A DNA stretch of 8,376 nucleotides from Methanomicrobiales archaeon (GTDB lineage: Archaea; Halobacteriota; Methanomicrobia; Methanomicrobiales; Methanoculleaceae): NCBI GenBank assembly GCA_012510295.1, contig JAAZID010000236.1, forward strand, positions 1 through 8,376, read 5' to 3'. The translations under genes and the position numbers were made by a program. This document shows positions 1 through 6,310 of this stretch, piece after piece. Positions within the stretch are counted from its first letter, which is position 1. Each line of letters starts with the position of its first letter. The notes beneath the pieces are model-generated. The model had not been told where the DNA came from, made no database searches, and saw nothing but the letters and a program-made list of their open reading frames with translations.

Positions 1-1949
1 GTCCGGCAGTCCACCCCGGCGAGTGCCGCCTCGTCCTTCGCTGCAACCAGGAACCGCCCGTATGTCTCTGAGAAGAGTTCTTCCAGGGGGTCGCCGGGGA
101 GCGTGACGTCTGACTGTGGCGCGATCTTCGCGAGTGCCGCAAGGAGCCCACCCACCGAGAGGTCGGTGACGGATGTGACCCTGCCCTCCCTGACGAGGTC
201 GCGGACGACTGCGACGATGGCCGGGTCGGCCGCACCGGGTGCATGGCCGCCGCATCCGGTGATGGCATCGAGGACCGAACCCCCGAAATCGGGTTCTGTC
301 GTCCCGATAAGTGCCAGTATATCTCCTTCCTCCGGTGTCGTCCACTCCTGGACCTCCCCGCGCCCCACTATCCCGAGCGATGGCGTGGGCTTGATCTGCG
401 TCCCGAACTCTTCGCTCTCGTTGTAGAGCGAGACGTTGCCGCCGACGACCGGGATCGCCATCCTCCGCGCTGCATCCCCGAGGCCGAGGACACACTGCTC
501 AAGCTGCCACGAGATCTCCGGGTGTTCGGGGCTTGCGAAGTTGAGGCAGTTGACGAGGCAGAGTGGATCGGCGCCGAGACAGGCGAGGTTGCTTGCATTC
601 TCGATGACGGCGTTTATCGTCCCCTCAAAGGGCTTCAGGTAAATGTGCCGGGGGTTGCACCCGCAGGAGAGGACGAGCGCTTTGTCCTCCAGGCGGAGCA
701 CGGCGGCATCACCCCTGACCGAGACCGTCCGACCCTGGGCGGTCTGGTCGTATTGCCGGGAGACCCAGTCCTTGCGCGCCACATCCGGGTGGGAGAGCAC
801 CGCGAGGGCGAGATCCCTGAGCCCTCCCTCCGGGCGGGAGAACGGTGTCTCTGCGGTGTAGGGCTTTTTATCCCGGACTGTGAGTGGTGCTCCCCCGACG
901 AGGAGATCGATCGGGATATCGGCGACGACCTCGCTGTGGAACTTCACGATGTAGTGAGGTTCACTGATCACATCGCCGACATCGCTCCAGTCGAGGTTGT
1001 ACTTCTCCGCGATCCTGCCCATCAGCGCGACATCCCCGCTCGCCACCTCGACGAGCATCCGTTCCTGGGACTCCGCGAGCATGATCTCGCGGGGCACCAT
1101 ACCGGACTCCTTCGTGTGGACCCGGTCTGCGTGAATGACCGCCCCGAACGTGCTCGCCATCTCACTCGACGCCCCGGCAAGCCCCGCCGCCCCGAGGTCG
1201 CGACAGGAGAGGACTTTCCCGGTATCTGCCATCTCAAGTATAGCGTCGATGAGGCGTCTCTCGATCTCAGGGTCACCCGAGACAGTGGTGTCCGGCCGGC
1301 CTTCCGTCTCCCCGAGGTCCCGGGAGGCAAACGATGCTCCGCCGAGCCCTTCGCGGCCGGTCGCAGCGCCGATCAGCACCAGGTGGCTGCCGGGCCGCTT
1401 CACCCGCGCGGTGATGTAACGATTCGGGTCGACGGTACCGACGCAGACGACGTTCACGAGGGGATTTCCTGAGTAGGAGTGGTCAAAGACGAGCTCGCCC
1501 CTGACGACCGGCACACCGATGGTGTTCCCGTAATCCCCGGCACCGGCGACTATCTGCTCGAAGAGGTAGCGGTTCTTCTCCTGGTCCAGGGGGCCGAGGT
1601 AGAGCGGATCCATAATAGCGATAGGGCGGGCGCCCATGGAGAGGATGTCCCGGACGATACCGCCAACACCTGTCGCGGCGCCGTTGTACGGGTCCACGTA
1701 GCTCGGGTGGTTGTGACTCTCCATCCCGATAGCGAGGGCGCAGGTATCGCTGAACCGCACGATCGCGGCATCATCGCCCGGCCCGAGCAGCACCTCATCT
1801 CCTTCCGTCGGTAGCGTCCGGAGAAGTGGTCTCGTGGACCGGTAACTGCAGTGTTCACTCCAGAGATTTTCAAAGCAGGCGACCTCGACATCGGTCAGGT
1901 CGCGGCCGAGGGTTTTTTGCAGCAGTGCAAGGTCCTGAGCCGATAACAT
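1..1949 (-). CDS. purL: Phosphoribosylformylglycinamidine synthase subunit PurL (3' end outside window)
   Basis: This is the glutaminase-dependent synthetase subunit that converts FGAR to FGAM with ATP in de novo purine synthesis; the small archaeal/Gram-positive form works with PurQ and PurS, neither of which is in this window. I translated 649 uninterrupted codons from the ATG at 1949. Visible PurL signatures are SEHCSY (residues 31-36, with the conserved His33), GPGDDA (57-62), ESHNHPS (77-83), GAATGVGGI (90-98), DLGAAGL (251-257), AESQERML (292-299) and [10 protein letters not shown] (503-512). Small PurL proteins are usually a little over 700 residues, so roughly 60-80 C-terminal residues are missing beyond base 1. 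No Shine-Dalgarno sequence precedes the ATG, but a TATA-like element lies about 30 nt upstream, which suggests a nearly leaderless mRNA. It is divergent from the aIF2 beta gene. The identification is very secure; only the end is unseen. Confidence 0.97.
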   Translation of the reverse strand, partial: MLSAQDLALLQKTLGRDLTDVEVACFENLWSEHCSYRSTRPLLRTLPTEGDEVLLGPGDDAAIVRFSDTCALAIGMESHNHPSYVDPYNGAATGVGGIVRDILSMGARPIAIMDPLYLGPLDQEKNRYLFEQIVAGAGDYGNTIGVPVVRGELVFDHSYSGNPLVNVVCVGTVDPNRYITARVKRPGSHLVLIGAATGREGLGGASFASRDLGETEGRPDTTVSGDPEIERRLIDAILEMADTGKVLSCRDLGAAGLAGASSEMASTFGAVIHADRVHTKESGMVPREIMLAESQERMLVEVASGDVALMGRIAEKYNLDWSDVGDVISEPHYIVKFHSEVVADIPIDLLVGGAPLTVRDKKPYTAETPFSRPEGGLRDLALAVLSHPDVARKDWVSRQYDQTAQGRTVSVRGDAAVLRLEDKALVLSCGCNPRHIYLKPFEGTINAVIENASNLACLGADPLCLVNCLNFASPEHPEISWQLEQCVLGLGDAARRMAIPVVGGNVSLYNESEEFGTQIKPTPSLGIVGRGEVQEWTTPEEGDILALIGTTEPDFGGSVLDAITGCGGHAPGAADPAIVAVVRDLVREGRVTSVTDLSVGGLLAALAKIAPQSDVTLPGDPLEELFSETYGRFLVAAKDEAALAGVDCR

Positions 1950-1973
1950 ACTGTAAAACTGGTGGGTTGCCGA

Positions 1974-1984
1974 TCTAGATAAGC
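1974..1984 (-). promoter_or_regulatory. Candidate TATA box for purL
   Basis: Read on the minus strand this is CGCTTATCTAGA, an AT-rich TATA-like element in an otherwise GC-rich gap. Its centre is about 30 nt upstream of the purL ATG. With the usual archaeal spacing of about 25 nt from TATA centre to transcription start, the mRNA would begin only a few bases before the ATG. This fits the absence of a Shine-Dalgarno site. It is inferred from sequence alone. Confidence 0.4.
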
Positions 1985-2013
1985 GTGTGCGAGGTCAAAG
2001 AATTGAGGTAACC

Positions 2014-2023
2014 ACTTTTTGAT
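2014..2023 (+). promoter_or_regulatory. Candidate TATA-like element for aIF2 beta gene
   Basis: The run ACTTTTTGAT is the most TATA-like stretch upstream of the aIF2 beta ATG, with its centre about 27 nt before it, so the transcript would be leaderless or nearly so. The match to the archaeal consensus (TTTAWATA) is poor. The only ribosome-binding-like sequence is the weak GGGGT touching the ATG. Confidence 0.3.
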
Positions 2024-2045
2024 GTCGTATGACCTATAGTGGGGT

Positions 2046-2663
2046 ATGACCCAGTCATATGAAGACCTCCTCAAGGAGGCATATACCAATATCACGGAGC
2101 CGACGGAGGCTGAAGACCGGTTCATTGTTCCTGCCGCCCGCGCCTTCATCGAGGGGAAGACAACGGTTCTTGAGAATTTCGCCGAGATCGCAGGCACCCT
2201 CCGGCGCGACCAGGAACACCTGATGAAGCACCTCCTCGGCGAGCTCGGCACCGCCGGGAAGATCGAGGGGACGCGGGCCGTCTTCTCGGGAAAGTTTGAG
2301 CAGGAGCAGATCAACACGATCATCCACGGCTACGTTGAGGATTACGTCATCTGTTCCGAGTGCGGGAAACCAGATACCCGGCTGGTCAAGAGCGACCGGA
2401 TCCTGATGCTCCGCTGTGACGCCTGTGGTGGTCACCGGCCGGTCCGGAAGCGAAGAGCGACTGTAGACCCATCCGCGGCCTCAAAACCGACCGAGGGGGC
2501 TATCATGGATGTGACACCGCAGTTCCTCTCGAAGCGCGGTGATGGCGTGGTGAAGATCGACCGCTACACGATGTATGTTGCGAATGCAAAGCCGGGTCAG
2601 ACGGTGAAGATCAAGATCACCCGGATCGCCGGGACGATCATCTTCACCGAGCGTGTCGACTGA
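2046..2663 (+). CDS. Translation initiation factor aIF2 subunit beta with C-terminal TRAM domain
   Basis: The product is the 205-residue beta subunit of archaeal initiation factor 2, the heterotrimeric GTPase that brings Met-tRNAi to the small ribosomal subunit. A short N-terminal helix (about 1-20) would contact the gamma subunit. The central alpha-beta domain (about 21-98) is followed by a C4 zinc ribbon with Cys103-x2-Cys106 and Cys124-x2-Cys127. A basic linker (131-140) leads to an extra domain at about 150-205 that reads as TRAM, an RNA-binding OB-like fold ([14 protein letters not shown], then [11 protein letters not shown]). Canonical archaeal aIF2 beta is about 135-140 residues and ends after the zinc ribbon, so the TRAM part is an added module; I recall similar roughly 200-residue forms in methanogens of this group. 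The ATG at 2046 puts the conserved YEDLL segment at the N-terminus. The gene stands alone on its strand. Confidence 0.95.
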   Translation: MTQSYEDLLKEAYTNITEPTEAEDRFIVPAARAFIEGKTTVLENFAEIAGTLRRDQEHLMKHLLGELGTAGKIEGTRAVFSGKFEQEQINTIIHGYVEDYVICSECGKPDTRLVKSDRILMLRCDACGGHRPVRKRRATVDPSAASKPTEGAIMDVTPQFLSKRGDGVVKIDRYTMYVANAKPGQTVKIKITRIAGTIIFTERVD

Positions 2664-2698
2664 AAGAGAGATCGGTCTCCTCCCTACCAAAAACCCTG

Positions 2699-2707
2699 TT
2701 TTTTATA
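2699..2707 (+). terminator. Oligo-T terminator of aIF2 beta gene (or TATA box of an unseen transcript)
   Basis: Six T residues (2699-2704) start 36 nt after the aIF2 beta stop codon. Archaeal transcription often ends at such oligo-T tracts without a strong hairpin; only a weak 4-bp stem, GAGA TCGG TCTC, is seen upstream at 2668-2679. The same bases, TTTTTTATA, also match an archaeal TATA box and could start a plus-strand transcript near 2728-2732. The terminator reading is preferred because a gene end sits immediately upstream. Confidence 0.45.
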
Positions 2708-2990
2708 CCCGGGATCCGGTGATACTGCCTGTTCGCTCTGCCGCGCGGTGCCCCATCTCCTGGTGGGCTCGCCTGCACCCGGCCTCTCCAGAAGAAGATC
2801 GAGCCGCAACCGGCGGTAGGCGTACGATCCCGTCCCTGACCGATGTGTCGCGGGACAATCTGTCGGGGTGGCTTTTACGCGATCCAGGTCATCCCCCTGT
2901 TCGGCACCGGGTGCGTTCGCTCTTCTTTACCGATGTGGCCGGCCCGGTCCAGTGCGGATGCGCGGTCAGCGGTTGACCTGGTGGGCGGAG

Positions 2991-3026
2991 GGCACAGAGG
3001 TCTCCCGGGCGTAAGCCTCTGGTGCC
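2991..3026. repeat. Inverted repeat (hairpin) just downstream of rpoL
   Basis: GGCACAGAGG (2991-3000) can pair with CCTCTGGTGCC (3016-3026) to give ten base pairs with one bulged G and a 15-nt loop containing CCCGGG. It begins about 10 nt past the rpoL stop codon on the minus strand, where a 3'-end structure would be expected. There is no oligo-T run after it on that strand, so it is not a typical terminator; it could protect an mRNA end or be part of an RNA in the gap. Confidence 0.4.
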
Positions 3027-3035
3027 TGTGGTATT

Positions 3036-3314
3036 CTACGCGGTATCGAGGGTTTTCATCTGCTCAAGGAGCTTGCCGGCGTGGCCGGAGAGTCGCTTTG
3101 CTGCATCGGTGATTGCAAGAAGAGGGGGCCGGCCGCCGATCGTGGTGACGACCAGTTCGGGGTCTGAGAACTGGAACACCTGCCGGTGCTGCGCCACATC
3201 CACCTCCGGATCGTTGGTGAGCTCGGATGCGAGCGCGTTTATGTAGGTGTTGCCTTCGCCTTCAAAGAGGATCCGGGCTTTATTGTCGGTTAACTCCAGG
3301 AGTTTGAGTTTCAT
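3036..3314 (-). CDS. rpoL: DNA-directed RNA polymerase subunit L (Rpo11/RpoL)
   Basis: This 92-residue protein is archaeal Rpo11, the partner of subunit D (Rpo3) in the assembly platform of RNA polymerase, equivalent to eukaryotic Rpb11 and half of the bacterial alpha dimer. Family features are the opening strand MKLKLLELTDNKARILFEGE, the helix-forming GEGNTYINALASEL, and the segment TNDPEVDVAQHRQ followed by LVVTTIGGRPPLLAI. The C-terminal helix ends in LLEQMKTLD. The length is normal (about 90-95). Three in-frame starts are close together: GTG 3326, ATG 3320 and ATG 3314. I prefer 3314 because it begins at the family's usual N-terminus. No Shine-Dalgarno sequence is present, and the TATA box centre lies about 37 nt upstream, so the mRNA would have a leader of roughly 0-15 nt depending on the start used. 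It follows the hydrolase gene after 55 nt. Confidence 0.95.
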   Translation of the reverse strand: MKLKLLELTDNKARILFEGEGNTYINALASELTNDPEVDVAQHRQVFQFSDPELVVTTIGGRPPLLAITDAAKRLSGHAGKLLEQMKTLDTA

Positions 3315-3347
3315 GGCCATATGCACTTATGTTTGGTTCTGAGAGGA

Positions 3348-3355
3348 GTATATAG
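3348..3355 (-). promoter_or_regulatory. TATA box for rpoL
   Basis: On the minus strand the sequence is CTATATAC, the best TATA match in the window. Typical spacing puts transcription start at about 3326-3329, right before the candidate rpoL start codons. This implies that rpoL can be transcribed independently of the upstream hydrolase and ATPase genes, although read-through is also possible because no terminator is visible between them. Confidence 0.6.
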
Positions 3356-3369
3356 GTATGGGTGGCCGT

Positions 3370-4095
3370 CTACCAGCAGAACGTCTCCATGTCATACCCG
3401 GCGTGCGGCATCCCCGGTGGGACCAGGTGGCTCATGTGGACGCACCGGTAGTCCCGTGCCCCGACGTCGCGGGCGAACCTGACCGCCTCGGCGTAGTTCA
3501 TGTGTTTGTCGATGTTGTAGCCCTCGGGGGCTATGCCGTCCACGAAGAGGAGATCGATGTTGCTGCCTTTGAGGAGGTCGCGGCTCTCATCGGGGATGTC
3601 TGCCCGCGTATCCGACGTGTAGGCGACCGTGACACCCTTATGTTCGATCAGGAGTCCGCAGGTGTAGACCGGGGGGTGGTTCACCGGAAAGAGCGTGATG
3701 GTTGTGCCGAGGAGGTCGAACGGTTCATAGACCGGGACCGGGTGCTTCTCAAACGAGAGGAAGTGAAGGTAACGGGAACAGTAATCCATCACCTCCGGCG
3801 CCGCGTAGGCCGGCGGGATCTTCTGCACCCGGTAAAACTCTCCAAACCCGATGAAGTGGTCATAGTGGCCGTGCGACCAGATGACCGCATCGATGTGGGG
3901 CGAACAGGCACGGAGGAGCTGCTGGCGCAGGTCCGGCGATGACTCGATCAGGATGTGTTTATCCTCTACCTCGACGAGGAGGGAGGTTCGAAGCCTCGTC
4001 TGTCCCGCCGCCGCCATCGCCTGGCAGGTCTCGCAGTCGCACCCCACCTTCGGCGTTCCTATGGCGTCACCCGTCCCGAGCAGCGTTATCTGCAT
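3370..4095 (-). CDS. PhnP-like metallo-beta-lactamase-fold hydrolase (predicted phosphodiesterase)
   Basis: A 241-residue MBL-fold metal hydrolase. The metal-binding signature HGHYDH is at residues 75-80 (His75, His77, Asp79, His80), with further likely ligands His140 (PVNHPP), Asp162 (YTSDTRA) and His220 or His223 (CVHMSH). Near the N-terminus Cys19-x-Cys21-x2-Cys24 matches the structural zinc site of PhnP, the phosphoribosyl 1,2-cyclic phosphate phosphodiesterase of the bacterial C-P lyase pathway; PqqB has a similar motif. The ending (AGYD) is also PhnP-like. No other phosphonate-degradation genes are nearby, so the substrate is unknown; a cyclic phosphate or nucleotide is an inference. 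A longer frame upstream exists, but the ATG at 4095 gives the standard MBL opening MQITLLGTGD. It starts 1 nt after the ATPase stop codon (TGA-T-ATG) with no good Shine-Dalgarno site, indicating translational coupling. The fold is certain; the exact activity is not. Confidence 0.9.
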   Translation of the reverse strand: MQITLLGTGDAIGTPKVGCDCETCQAMAAAGQTRLRTSLLVEVEDKHILIESSPDLRQQLLRACSPHIDAVIWSHGHYDHFIGFGEFYRVQKIPPAYAAPEVMDYCSRYLHFLSFEKHPVPVYEPFDLLGTTITLFPVNHPPVYTCGLLIEHKGVTVAYTSDTRADIPDESRDLLKGSNIDLLFVDGIAPEGYNIDKHMNYAEAVRFARDVGARDYRCVHMSHLVPPGMPHAGYDMETFCW

Positions 4096-4096
4096 A

Positions 4097-5386
4097 TCAG
4101 TATCCGGTGTCGCGGATGAGGTTGCGCTCCTCGACCCTGAGGAGACCCTGCTCGATATCTGCCGCATCGAGGTGACGCCGGCCGTCCATCAGCGCCGATA
4201 TCACTGCTTCTTTCATCATCATCCGGAGGTCAGAGCCCGAGAACCCTTCAGTCTCCGCCGCAAGGTCAGCGAAGTCGGAGTTGCAGTCGATGGAGGCGGC
4301 GATCATTTCAAGGATCGCCTGCCGCATGGTGATATCCGGGAGCGGGAACTCCACCACCTCATCGAACCGCCGCCAGGCCGCCTCGTCGAGGACGCGGGGG
4401 TGGTTCGTCGCCCCGATGAGGAGGACGCCGTTCTTCACGAAGCTGATCTGGTCGATGTTCTTCAGGAGCATATTCACTGCACGCTTCATCGCGCCGTGGT
4501 CATCGCTGACCCGGGTCTTTGCGACGAAATCAAACTCATCGATGAAGAGGATGCAGGGTGCGAGCTTCTTTGCGAGGTCAAAGATCCGGTCGATGTTCTT
4601 TGAGGTCTCGCCCAGGTACTGGGAGGTGACCATGGCGAGGCGGACCTCAAGCACCGGCATGTGGAGCTCCCGGGACATCGCGAGCGCAAGCGACGTCTTC
4701 CCGGTGCCGGGCGGACCGACGAAGAGGAGTCGCCCGAACTCGTAGATCCGCTGTTGTTGTAAAAAGTCCCGGTGGTCAAGGGCGACGCCGATCTTTCGTA
4801 TGGTCTCCTCCTGTCGCGGGGTGCAGACCAGGTTATCGAGTGAGAACTCGACTTCATTCGGTGCACTGATGATGATCAGGTCGCGGGCCTCACGCATCTC
4901 CTCGCTCTCCCCGACGATCCGGGAGACTTTTGCCTCGATATACTCCTTTGTATCTTCAAACCGGGGGTTCTTCGCCCGGACATCCTGGTACCGGACCTTG
5001 ATGCCGTCCCTCCCCTCAAAAAAATTGGCCAGGGTGGGGTTCTCCTCGACCTGCGGACTTCCACCTTTTTTAAGGAACCACCCTGCTGCTACGTCGATCG
5101 AAGGCAGATTCAGGCGCTGTCCGAACTCGTCGTAGCCGACGAACGGGTTTCGGCGGACGGCCTGGCAGACGGCATCCGGGGTGCCGAGTACCTTCTTGAT
5201 CGCTCCTTCGCTTACGATCAGCGGGCGTTTCACCTCGGGGTTCCCACCACTTCCAGCACCGAAGAACTCCCGGCAGCGCGGGTGAAGGTCGTTGATGTCG
5301 AGATCCTGGTTCCGGTTGAATATCTCCGCGGTGAGCAGGAGCTCCATGATGGCGAGGACGTCACGCGTACCCGTATCGCTGGTCAT
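4097..5386 (-). CDS. AAA family ATPase with uncharacterised N-terminal domain
   Basis: A 429-residue protein with a single classical AAA module at about 180-420. Walker A is GPPGTGKT (224-231), pore loop 1 SQYLGET (255-261, aromatic Tyr257), Walker B ILFIDEFD (279-286, Asp283 and Glu284), sensor 1 GATNHP (Asn328), arginine fingers in AWRRFDE (Arg339, Arg340), and the C-terminal GFSGSDL (381-387). All catalytic elements are intact, so it should be an active hexameric remodelling ATPase. Residues 1-175 match nothing I recognise: no MIT domain, no PAN-type coiled coil and no membrane segment is evident. The missing PG in the finger region resembles Vps4/katanin-type and several archaeal AAA proteins more than proteasomal ATPases. 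The ATG at 5386 is the first start in frame. Its 3' end is 1 nt from the MBL hydrolase gene, suggesting they work together. The substrate is unknown. Confidence 0.92.
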   Translation of the reverse strand: MTSDTGTRDVLAIMELLLTAEIFNRNQDLDINDLHPRCREFFGAGSGGNPEVKRPLIVSEGAIKKVLGTPDAVCQAVRRNPFVGYDEFGQRLNLPSIDVAAGWFLKKGGSPQVEENPTLANFFEGRDGIKVRYQDVRAKNPRFEDTKEYIEAKVSRIVGESEEMREARDLIIISAPNEVEFSLDNLVCTPRQEETIRKIGVALDHRDFLQQQRIYEFGRLLFVGPPGTGKTSLALAMSRELHMPVLEVRLAMVTSQYLGETSKNIDRIFDLAKKLAPCILFIDEFDFVAKTRVSDDHGAMKRAVNMLLKNIDQISFVKNGVLLIGATNHPRVLDEAAWRRFDEVVEFPLPDITMRQAILEMIAASIDCNSDFADLAAETEGFSGSDLRMMMKEAVISALMDGRRHLDAADIEQGLLRVEERNLIRDTGY

Positions 5387-5415
5387 ATCTGAGCAGACAT
5401 ATTAGCGCGCGACAT

Positions 5416-5425
5416 CAATAAGTAT
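5416..5425 (-). promoter_or_regulatory. Candidate TATA box for the ATPase/hydrolase pair
   Basis: In the 42-nt gap between the methionine aminopeptidase stop codon and the ATPase start, the minus strand reads GTATACTTATT. Its centre is about 34 nt upstream of the ATG, giving a predicted leader of about 8-10 nt. The ATPase/hydrolase pair may therefore have its own promoter, although co-transcription from the peptidase genes is possible. Confidence 0.4.
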
Positions 5426-5428
5426 ACC

Positions 5429-6310
5429 TTACCGGGTGGTGACCTCGCAGCCATCGGCCGTGACGATCAGGGTGTGCTCCGCCTGCGAGACGAACGACCC
5501 CGGAACGTCGTTTAACACCGGGAAAGCATGGAGGATCCCGGACCGTACCAGGTTCATAAGCCCGATATCGACCTTGTCACCGGGAACCCACCTGCGGGAG
5601 AACGGGAGGCCTCTCCGTGGTCTCGCCGTCTCAAGTATCCGCTTCGCCGATGGCAGGCGGGCGGGCCGGGCTGCGATCTGCTGGTAGATCTCCACACGCG
5701 CCGCTTCAGAGATCCTCCCCGATCCTGTGGTGGCGAAAGGCTCGATCGCAAAGGCCATACCCTCTTCGATGACTGCACCACCGCTTATCGCGATGTTCGG
5801 GATGGTCGGTTTTGCGTGGAGGTCGTAATGGCCGAGACCGTGTCCGGTGAGGTTTGCGACCGGGATGTAGCCGTGTTCTTCGATGGTTGCCTGAATAACC
5901 GTCCCGATCTCCCCGGCGGTGATGCCCGGGCGGACGATCGCGATCGCCGCATCAAGGGCCGCCCGGGATGCTTCGACGAGTTTTGCATGGTCACCGAGGT
6001 CGACGGTCAGGGCGGTGTCGGCGATGTAACCGTCGACATGTACACCGAGGTCGACCTTGACGAGGTCGCCCGTGGCAAATACCCTCTCATCCCCGGGCAT
6101 GGCGGTATCATGTGCTGCTGACTCGTTTAAGGAGACGTTGAGGGGGAATGCGAGGTTTGCGCCTTCGTCTATCACCATGTTTTCGGTCTCCTCGACCATC
6201 TCAAGGATGCTCGCTCCTTCTTTCACGAGGCTTTTGCCCCGGTGGAGCACTTTGTGCGCGAGAGCTCCTGCTTCGCGGTAAGCGTCGTAGATTTCGTCGT
6301 CCATGATCAT
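5429..6310 (-). CDS. map: Methionine aminopeptidase, type II
   Basis: This 293-residue enzyme removes the initiator methionine from new proteins. It has the M24 pita-bread fold with all five metal ligands visible: Asp87 (KVDLG), Asp98 (IADTA), His157 (LTGHG), Glu190 (IEPFAT) and Glu278 (QAEHT); the substrate-binding His67 (AAHDT) is also present. The insertion of about 60 residues at roughly 196-255, between the IEPFAT motif and the end, marks it as the archaeal/eukaryotic type II. The length is normal for archaeal enzymes. The first ATG (6310) overlaps the stop codon of the upstream M24 peptidase as ATGA. A site reading AAGAGG at 6326-6321 supports this start over the second ATG at 6304. The 4-nt overlap implies translational coupling with that peptidase. 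Confidence 0.97.
   Translation of the reverse strand: MIMDDEIYDAYREAGALAHKVLHRGKSLVKEGASILEMVEETENMVIDEGANLAFPLNVSLNESAAHDTAMPGDERVFATGDLVKVDLGVHVDGYIADTALTVDLGDHAKLVEASRAALDAAIAIVRPGITAGEIGTVIQATIEEHGYIPVANLTGHGLGHYDLHAKPTIPNIAISGGAVIEEGMAFAIEPFATTGSGRISEAARVEIYQQIAARPARLPSAKRILETARPRRGLPFSRRWVPGDKVDIGLMNLVRSGILHAFPVLNDVPGSFVSQAEHTLIVTADGCEVTTR

Larger units (their letters stand above)
2664..3035. other. 372-nt convergent intergenic region, no gene recognised
   Basis: This stretch lies between the stop codons of the aIF2 beta gene (plus) and rpoL (minus). No translation of it resembles a protein I know; the open frames on the plus strand are rich in Arg, Ser, Pro and Gly, as expected for non-coding GC-rich DNA. 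I looked for tRNA cloverleaf parts, RNase P and SRP RNA core motifs and box C/D motifs and found none. It does contain a T6 run running into TATA at 2699-2707, and a bulged 10-bp inverted repeat at 2991-3026. It is longer than the other gaps in this compact window. Confidence 0.6.

Noticed and set aside
243..1472. A 409-codon open frame on the plus strand
   Set aside because: It lies entirely opposite purL, whose minus-strand translation carries every family motif without a break. Long antisense frames are expected in GC-rich coding DNA, and its protein resembles no family.
2653..2976. A 107-codon plus-strand open frame in the convergent gap
   Set aside because: It starts inside the end of the aIF2 beta gene, has random-looking composition (many Arg, Pro, Ser), and no supporting ribosome binding site or family resemblance.
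2664..3035. RNase P RNA or SRP RNA in the convergent gap
   Set aside because: I searched by eye on both strands for the conserved GAAAGTCC-type and GGAAGG-type core motifs and found neither.
3358..3942. A 194-codon plus-strand open frame opposite the MBL hydrolase
   Set aside because: It is antisense to a clearly conserved metal-hydrolase gene, has no recognisable domain and no start signals.
4096..4167. N-terminal extension of the MBL hydrolase to a start at 4167
   Set aside because: The extra 24 residues are low-complexity (rich in Ser and Arg), overlap the coding end of the AAA gene in another frame, and the MBL family begins at the MQITLLGTGD segment.
3881..4603. A 240-codon plus-strand open frame spanning the hydrolase/ATPase junction
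   Set aside because: It is antisense to the MBL motif region and the AAA module; the composition is typical of a shadow frame.
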